A DNA stretch of 64,000 nucleotides from Pisolithus tinctorius (Eukaryota > Basidiomycota > Agaricomycetes > Boletales > Pisolithaceae), in contig JANFAH010000018.1 of assembly GCA_024663395.1 (NCBI GenBank), positions 744,001-808,000 of the forward strand. Reading direction: 5' to 3'. Below the pieces are notes generated by a model. The model was not told the origin of the DNA, did not search any database, and worked only from the letters and a program-made list of their open reading frames with translations. The position numbers and the translations under genes are program-made. This document shows, piece by piece, positions 56,971-64,000 of the stretch. Positions within the stretch are counted from its first letter, which is position 1. Each line of letters begins with the position of its first letter.

Positions 56971-58077
56971 ATGTCTGCCAACTGTGCCCCCCATCTGTCC
57001 CAGCTCGTATGCGCGGCCACCCCCGACCTGATCGAAGTGGAGAAGACTGCGTTAAAGGCAAAGTTCGTCGTTGCCTCTGTGGCTCTGGTCGCTGAGGCGA
57101 GGTGCCTCCCAGATGACAAGGAGGAGCTTTGGGAGGAGAAGGTCATGTGGATGCGCCGATGGGAGGAGAGAACAGTAAGTGGGCAAGCCATCTGAGACCC
57201 GCGGTATTGACTGTCTTCTAGGGGGAGGTATACCCCATCGTCAAGCGTGGGCAAGAACTGGGCATCGACACCAAGATAGACACAGTGGATGGACCCACTA
57301 TTGCAGAGGCCGATGAGGCCTACGAGAGGTGGGTGGCCGAGGAGATTTCACATGGAAAGGCTGATGAGGATGTGTGGATGGGCAAGGAGGCTGCGCAGGC
57401 TGTCAGCGAGCAAGGTGCGAGTGTCGCGGTGCCAGTGGTGACAGAGAAGATGTTGCATGTCAAGGTTGTAGCCCAGCCAGTTCGAAAGGTGAGTGCGCAG
57501 GTTGTATGGTGGTGCGATAACGGCTGACACCGGAGTCTCAAGCGATCGTGGCAGACTATTGCTGAAAGTGAGGACGAGGACGAGCCGAAGATCAACGTCC
57601 CACCCAGTTCGATTCTCCACAAGGTGCCCTGCGTGCGTTGTCTGGTCAGGAACACTGCGTGCATGGGTCCCGCCGGCCGCATGTGCAATGGCTGTGCACG
57701 GATGAAGCAAAGGTGCAAGAAGTCGACAAAGGCCGTGGGGAAGAGAGTGCAGGCGGGCACATCGGTCGGTAAGTAGTGTTTTCATCTCGGGAGGTGTGGA
57801 ACTAACGGTCCACAGCCCAAGCTTCGAAGACTGCAAAGGCTGGCCCTTCCAAGAGGACTGTTGATGACGACGACAATGACAACAACGACGAGGTGGAAGT
57901 GGTCGAGAGCCATGCGCACGCGAAGGGGAAGGCACCTGTGCGCAGTTGGCTCGATGCCAGGGTCGTGGCCAACCTCTCACAGTCGCTGAGGCTGCGGAGT
58001 CGCAGGCTGCATACCTTCGCCTGCAGGTGTGCGTCGATCAACTTGCCGAAGCTCTGGAGAAGATTGGGGTAGAGTAG
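56971..58077 (+). CDS. Cysteine-cluster coiled-coil protein next to LTR B
   Basis: It starts MSANCAPHLSQLVCA. Introns at about 57174-57220, 57489-57550 and 57769-57815 have good donors (GTAAGT, GTGAGT, GTAAGT). Residues include LKAKFVVASVALVAEA, ELGIDTKIDTVDGPTIA and IAESEDEDEPKINVPP, then the cluster CVRCLVRNTAC, CNGCARMKQRC (C-x2-C-x6-C-x7-C-x2-C-x6-C) and a basic, then acidic linker (DDDDNDNND). The last exon can end in two frames. The frame giving ESQAAYLRLQVCVDQLAEAL and EKIGVE (stop 58075) is a clean coiled coil, as in the related genes, but is offset from the exon start. There is therefore either a frameshift or a missed intron near 57970. It lies antisense to the retroelement promoter, just inside LTR B. 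Confidence 0.6.
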
Positions 58078-58301
58078 GAACGATTGTATCTAGTTCAGAT
58101 TTGTTGCATTGTCCTATCCGCATGTCAGCGTGCATCACGCTGAATATACTGCTCTTCTTGCTTCTGTGTGAAGTTGCAAACGACCCAAAGTGGTTGAAGA
58201 TGTTCCATGGGATAGTGCGGCCGCAGTAGGATATGATGTGCGGGGTACCGCCCGACTTGGCTTCTTCGTGCGACTTTCAACTTCTCTCAATGGTAAGTCC
58301 T

Positions 58302-58775
58302 TGTGAAACGATCTTGATGGTAGGATGTGACGGATTCTTGAAGAGGAAGTGAAGGGACTGTTTATTGGGTAGCTGGGACGGTCTTTGTGTATCAATTGTA
58401 AGGAGACAGAAGGAGAATTGAAAGAAAAATAAATCAAGGGGCACACGCTGACTGCGTGATCGAAGAGGAAGTGCATGGGGTGGTTGCGAGGATCCGCAGT
58501 ATAGGGCGGCTGAGGGCAGCATCAGCAAGACTAGTAAGAGAGATAGGAGAGACGTTGTTTTGGCTATATACTTATTCGGTGTTTTGTTATTTTTCTGGAC
58601 GGTTTTGGACTTTTTGTAAGCGGTTTGTATGTTTTTTGAGCGAGGACTAGCTATCAGTAGAATCACCGGACGAAACCCGGGGTGGAATAGAGGTCTCCGG
58701 ACAAAACCTGGGGTGAAACAGATAAAAGGAAACGAACTATGTCTGATATCAGGTGGATCAAGTGGTATGCTGGTC
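58302..58775 (-). repeat. LTR C, 3' LTR of Gypsy element C (474 bp)
   Basis: TGTGAAACGATC to ATGCTGGTCA, with a minus-strand TATA (AGTATATAGCC, about 58564-58574). It is followed by CCCCTGCAGGGGAC and the hairpin, then the end of pol at 58958. The 5' LTR must lie beyond the right edge. Confidence 0.55.
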
Positions 58776-58797
58776 ACCCCTGCAGGGGACTTTGAAC

Positions 58798-58817
58798 GCT
58801 GACTGTCCCCAGTCAGC
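58798..58817 (-). other. Conserved hairpin next to 3' LTR, copy C
   Basis: GCTGACT, loop GTCCCC, AGTCAGC. Together with copies A and B it shows a paired substitution in the stem. Confidence 0.55.
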
Positions 58818-60914
58818 ATGGGAGAAGGAACAAGCGTAGTAGAAGAAGCTGCAGGGAGGCAGGCGAGGCCGTGGAAAAAGGTATGGGTATCGTGGGAGAA
58901 GCGGGTATGGGGGAGTAGTGCGATGGACAAACTGTGGATACTGGAAAGGACGGATAGTCAGCTGTCTGTGGAAAAAGCCTCCACATCATCATCAGTGGGG
59001 TCATCCTCAGCCTCTTCAAGAAGGTGGTCTAGTTCTTCATCATCTAGCCCGGTAATGCGAGTCACAGTTGCGCGGGTTTGAGACCGCAGGTGGTAGGGAA
59101 GTAAGCAGAATGCAGTGAAGCAGAGTTTGGAGATGGAGCCATCCAACTCAGCCAGCAGGTACGAACCCCCAGTGGTCCGATGAAGGACGACCATGGGACC
59201 AGTGTACCGCGGCTTCGTCTTCTGGTTCAGTTCTTTCTCGATGTGGGAGTTGCGAATGAGCACAAGGGTGCTGGGAGTGAAGTTATGGTCTTTAATGCGA
59301 TGCTGAAAGGTGGTTTCAAACTGCTGGATAGACTGAAAGCGTGCACGGAGGACATTGCCATGGACCTGGTCTAGGTCATCCTGACACTTCTGTAGCTGGC
59401 GTGCACGCCAAGCAATCAGTTCTGTGGTAGTCAGTGGTGTTGCATCATCATGGGATAGGGGCAACAGGAAGGTAGCCTCAGCAAGATCAAATGGAAACAG
59501 CGGCTTGACACCATGCACCATGAAGTAAGGGGATAAACCCACAGACTTCAGAATGGTGACCTGCTCAGCCCAGAAGACGGAGTGCGCAGCGGTGTGCCAG
59601 CGGCAATCATCGTTCTCACAGCTCTTCATGATAGCCTCACGAACATCATAGTGGCAGCACTCTACAATGCCGTTAGCCTGAGAGTTGTAAGGAGAGATAC
59701 AGATGTGATGGATATGATATTGCGCGGCTAGGGCATCTAAGGCTTGGACGAATGCAGGACTGTTGTCAGTGACAATCTCGGTGAGCAGACCCCGGCAGCA
59801 TAGGATATCCTCGAAGATGAAGGACATGAGCACAGTACTATTTTCCGCGCGCAACACGTGCCATTTGGGATATGAGGTGAGCGCACAACGAGCCTGTACT
59901 ATGTAGTGGTAGCTGCTGGCTTTGGGCATCAGCATCGTGTCAATGTGAGCTTTATGAAACAGGCCCCCTATCATGGGCACAGTGGGGGGGATATGAAGCT
60001 TCTGCGTCTGGCGGATCTGGCATTCGTGACAAGTGTGGACATACCACTTCACATCCTTGACAAGAAGAGGCCACCAAAAGTGGAGGAGAAGGTGTGTGTG
60101 GACCGTGAAGACACCTTTGTGCCCGAGGTCGTCATGCGCTTCTTTGATGAGACAGTACCACTTGGATTCATCGACGACTAGCTGGTGCCGTCCATGCGGT
60201 TCCCTGCACCATAAGTTGTCATCTAGGAGGAAGAAGCGGCTAGTGGAATTGAAGAAAGATGAGTATTGCACATCAGTAAGGTCAGGAGGTCGCTCGCGGG
60301 TTGTGAGGAATGCGCAGATCATTTCTATCCTTGCTTCGTGTGCCCGAGCTTTCGCGGACCATGGAATGGCAGGGTCTTCTGGGGTATCGGAAGGGTTATT
60401 AGCATCAGCAGTCGCAGAGAATGCGAGATAGAAGGATGCAGGTGGCGGGAGGCTCGCCTGATGGTAAGCGGGTGGTGGTAGGGAATGGTGATCTTGACTG
60501 GAAAGTGACATAGGAGGCAGGTGGTCATTGGCAACTTGTGTAGAGAAAGAGTAAAAACGGTCCAGCCAATCCTCATGGTCGTCATCCTCAGGTGGGTCAA
60601 GCTCCAACTGTGGATGGCGGAACAAGCCATCAGGGCTGGCATGCCTGTCCACAGGAACGTGGATGAGTTTGAACGAGAAAAGGAGCACGCCAGCAATCCA
60701 GTGATTGATTGTCACGTTAGGCTGCAGATCTGGGTTATTTATCATGCCCTTAATATACTTCGCATCTACCTCCACAGTGAAGTTAGTGAGACCGAAGATG
60801 TATACGCGTACCGTGTGCAACGCACGGAAGAGACCATACAACTCAAGCTTGGCCTGGGAGTAGTGGGTTTCCACTTCGTTGAGGGTGATGGATCTGAAGT
60901 GACTCGGGTACTGT

Positions 60915-62765
60915 TGTGAGTCAAAGTGTGGAATGCTGGTGAAAACCAAACAAATCCAACACAAAAGACAAATAAGAGCAAGTGGTGGTTTGCCTCCACG
61001 GAACCTGGAGTGCAGAGAAACCTAAATGTGTGGGGGGGACTTCAAGTAGAGGGCTCCTGGCACAAGTCGTCGATGAGTTATGCAGGAGAGGATGAATGAA
61101 TGCTGATTGAGAAGGGGATGCTGAACAGAGCAGGGGTGTTCAGCTGAAAGGACTTGGGAGTAATGGATTTCGATAGAATATGCTCCTGGTGCAAGTCGAT
61201 GACGAGTTATGCAGGAGTGGAAGAATGACTAAACAAGAGGTTGCTGACTAAGCACTGATGATACTGCTGATGATGAATGAAGGTAGATAGACCCTTGATG
61301 GAGCCTCAACTACCAAGGATGATGGATGGTGACAGATAGACTCTTCCAAATGAGCCTCAACTGTCGATGACGAGATACGCACTGAACTGGCTGCTGAGTG
61401 ACTTCTGATTGCTTTTTTTTAGCTAAGTACATGGGGGTTTATATACTGTGGGGGGAGCACTGCTTGTGACAAACAAGGCACAAACACTTGGTAAGTAATG
61501 AGTAAGGACTGAGTAATCATGATGAGTAAGCAAGAAATGAAAAGTAAGCAAGCAAAGAAGATTGGTAAGTATTGGCAATGAACAAGTCAAGGATAGTCAA
61601 AAGATCACAAAATGAGTCAAATAGAATCAGAAACTGAGTAAGCGCACCAATATCACATTAGGGGGTGGCGATGCAAGTTAGATCTCAGCAGAGACATCTC
61701 TAGATCCAAAGATGGCATGACAGATGGACGGTGTTTCCAGATAGGGAAGTATTAATTCCAGAATTGAAGGGCATGAGTCAGGTGTCAAAGGGGGCTAGGG
61801 CATTGGGGGTCTGTGGGGCAATGAGAGCATACACGATTGTGTCTCCCACCCTTCCATCCTCTCAGCAAAGTTAACAAAAACTTCATGAATGGGGTTCTGA
61901 TGGAGGAGGAGGAGAAGGGGGGATGTCTTCTGCTGGATCTTGCAGTAAGAAGGCAAGATGCATGTCATACTTGTCATGAATGTGATCAGGGAGGCTGGAG
62001 GACAGTAGATTATACTGCAGCTGTCGCAATGTGGGAAGAATGATGGACGAGACTGGAATAAAGACAGTGCAGGGAGCAGGGAGGAACGATCCATATGCTT
62101 CATCAACTGGGGAGACTGAAACGACCACATAAGACCTTTCTAACCAAGTGACAGACCTGAGGTGACCAAAGAACGTCCTTCTGGAAGTCATACTGACAAG
62201 GAGAACATGCTGACCAAGCTGCATGGGATGAGATGGGGCTGACAACGATGGGATGAACCAGGGGGCTTCAGGACAGAAGCTGGTGGGAATGCCTGGCAGA
62301 TATACATAGCCACTGTCTCTGGCAAATGAGACAAGTGAAATGATTGACAAAGAGGTGGCCATGATTGATGGACTTAGCGAAATGAGCATCTGATGGATGG
62401 AGTGCTGTAGAAATGCACAGGGTGTGAGGATCCTCTCCAAATTTGGAAGGAAGAATCGTGGGGCTGAGCACTTTAAGCGAGTGTGGGAATGGAGTCGATA
62501 TCTTTGGAAATGGTGGAGATACGATGAAAATCAGAATGCCGTACACGGGCGCTAAAATCCTTTAATGTGTGCTTAACTTGCTTCCTCTTTTCTCTTTAGC
62601 ACTGATGACTCATTCTTGTGCGAAGGATGACTGTTCATGTCCGACAGTCTTTCTACGCATGAGGCCTTTAGTCTTCATCTGCATGCTTGGGCATTGTGTG
62701 CAACTCGTCAATGAGTTAGGCAGAGTCAGCTGTAACCATGTCCACAACACCTTTGGTGTGTGACA
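60915..62765 (-). repeat. Solo LTR F copy 2 (1,851 bp), inserted in pol
   Basis: TGTGAGTCAAAG to GGTGTGTGACA. It is uninterrupted and matches the split copy at 9240-9562 plus 28545-30102. Flanks are CTGT and CCAT, so a 4-bp target duplication is not preserved exactly. A minus-strand TATA (GTATATAAACCCCC) lies near 61435-61448. Confidence 0.8.
61883..62546 (-). pseudogene. Frameshifted ORF inside LTR F, copy 2
   Basis: It has the same two overlapping frames as 29220-29883 (MYGILIFIVSPPFPKIS, then YVYLPGIPTSFCPEAPWF, LPAPCTVFIPVSSIILP and DMHLAFLLQDPAED), with the frame change at the same point. Function unknown. Confidence 0.4.
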
Positions 62766-64000
62766 CCATCTGCCATCTTCACCAAGCTGGTAGAGGATGT
62801 AGCCAACTGCGATGACCAATGTGTCAACTGCTAAAATTACTTTGCGACTGCACTCATAGTCAATCCTTTGGAGTGCAGGGGACTTTACAATTTCGTCCTT
62901 GAGTCGTTGCATGGCAGCGCGTTGCAGTTCGTCCCATGTGAATGGTACGTCTTTCCATGTGAGCGCGACTAGCAGCCGTGCAATCTTGGCGAAATCTTTG
63001 ATGAAGATGCATAGCACTCCGCAGACACTGAGGAAACCGTGGACCTGTGTCAGGTTGTGGCACTTGGGCCAGTCGCGGATCTTCTGCACTTTGCTTTCTT
63101 CAGGAATGTGACCTTCAAAGGTGCACTTGTGGCCAACGATCACAGCAGACAGAGCGGCTAGCACAAACTTCTTTGCCGAGACGGTGGCTCTGACATTCTG
63201 CAAATGCTGAAGGATACAGTTAACAACTATACAGTGATTCCAGATAAATTTCCGAATCCCAGGATTCTCTGGGATAGTCTCATAGGAGCCATCTGTGCGC
63301 TGATAGCGGGTGGTCTCGGATTTTATGGGGATGTCATCTATGAAGGGCTGGGTATGATGCGGGATCTCATCCTGGAGAACAAATGCAGTATCTCCCTGGT
63401 ATACCTGTACCGCATTCGCATGACCTTGCGGCAGAGTAGTAAGCCAATGTGGTCCAAGGGGGGTACTGAAGGTGGTGAGGTTGCGGGAATCCATGTGAAG
63501 CGTGTGCTGGTCATACCCAGAGTAGAGGTCCATCATCGCATACACTGTGTATCCAGCAAAGGATTCTGCGAGGTGTTCTACAAAGGGCGGAATGGACGCA
63601 TCGCGGATGGTCACTGCATTCAGGGGCTGTAAGTCATGCACAAGACGAAGAGACTTTCCGTCTTTCTTTACTACGCAGAACCAGCGGGAGCGGTAAGCCG
63701 CTGTAGAAGGTTCATACATGCCGGACTTGATGCGATCTTTAATCATGTCTATGACTTGGGCATGTATCATGTTCGGGATAGGGATATTGCGTTGGACCCA
63801 AGGCATGTGCAGAATCGTAGGAATCTTTACTGGCAGAAAATACCGTTCGTCTAGGTGTCTGCGCTCTGTAATGTCCCAAGTGAATGCGAGCTCATGGACC
63901 AAAATGAGCCAAGTTATGAGTTTAAGTTCTTCTGGCCAAAGCCAATCTGCAGGATCAAGGTCAAGTTCCACGGCCCATTCGGCAGTGAAGCGGATGCCCG

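Larger units (their letters stand above)
58958..63971 (-). pseudogene. pol: Gypsy element C pol, split by a solo LTR
   Basis: The right part (62766-63971, continuing beyond the visible ORF start) is RT. It contains YRSRWFCVVKKDGKSLRLVH, DLYSGYDQHTLH, TTLPQGHANAVQVYQ, catalytic FIDDIPIKSE and VHGFLSVCGVLCIF, then the start of RNase H (VDTLVIAVGYILYQLGEDG). LTR F interrupts at the codon after GRW. The left part (60914-58958) resumes YPSHFRSITLNEVE, AKLELYGLFRALHTV and HWIAGVLLF (RNase H). Integrase follows with an HHCC site (AHDDLGHKGVF, CHECQIRQTQ) and D-D-E (AHIDTMLMPK, VTDNSPAFVQAL, NGIVECCHYDVREAI), plus the C-terminal GPMVVLHRTTGGSYLLAELDG. Both parts are fully open, so the LTR insertion is the only visible lesion. 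Element C extends past 64000. Confidence 0.9.

Noticed and set aside
58277..58930. 217-residue minus ORF across LTR C
   Set aside because: It spans the LTR boundary and hairpin and has no recognisable domain, so it is probably a chance frame.

Overview
This window looks like a repeat-rich region of a mushroom-forming basidiomycete (Agaricomycetes). Three things point there: split genes with short (about 45-75 nt) GT-AG introns, the gene families present (RBR ubiquitin ligase with an N-terminal protease-like domain, F-box/LRR protein, fungal TET/JBP dioxygenase), and the transposon types (KDZ DNA transposon, chromodomain Gypsy elements, a DIRS-like element). Only the first 6 kb looks like host genic DNA: an RBR E3 ligase gene (1010-3377) and an F-box gene (4327-6094). 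Nearly everything after 7 kb is nested mobile DNA.

The centrepiece is one 18,975-bp DNA transposon (9563-28537) of the Kyakuja-Dileera-Zisupton (KDZ) class. It has imperfect terminal inverted repeats of about 170 bp and a 7-bp target duplication (AAACAAG). Long subterminal arrays on both sides are built around a GGGCCCG core. Four divergently arranged genes lie inside: a TET/JBP-type Fe(II)/2-oxoglutarate dioxygenase (+), a very long accessory gene of unknown function with a polyproline repeat (-), the KDZ transposase with a CxC2-type cysteine cluster (+), and a cysteine-cluster/coiled-coil gene (-). The element sits inside a solo LTR, and an uninterrupted copy of that LTR is present at 60915-62765, so the empty site can be read within the same window.

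30.1-35.9 kb holds a decayed DIRS-like reverse transcriptase, split by a 1.6-kb foldback element made of two inverted MITE-like ends, followed by a decayed unknown gene. That gene is interrupted at 35944 by a chromodomain Gypsy element (35944-47981, TSD GCTAC) encoding gag, pol and an extra zinc-knuckle ORF. Its 5' LTR is in turn interrupted by a gag-only LTR element (43721-47677) with identical LTRs. 49-64 kb is a pile of Gypsy fragments. In two of them a gene with a C-x2-C-x6-C-x7-C-x2-C-x6-C motif lies antisense to pol, next to a conserved hairpin at the 3' LTR. The same cysteine spacing occurs in the KDZ cargo gene.

A clear compositional split runs through the window. The decayed elements (about 7.2-8.7, 30.3-35.9 and 48-55.8 kb) contain almost no CpG, while the KDZ element and the chromodomain Gypsy element are CpG-rich. 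This fits methylation-driven decay of old copies, and a young or protected KDZ element that carries its own putative 5-methylcytosine oxidase. All exon boundaries were read by eye, and no alignments or searches were run.
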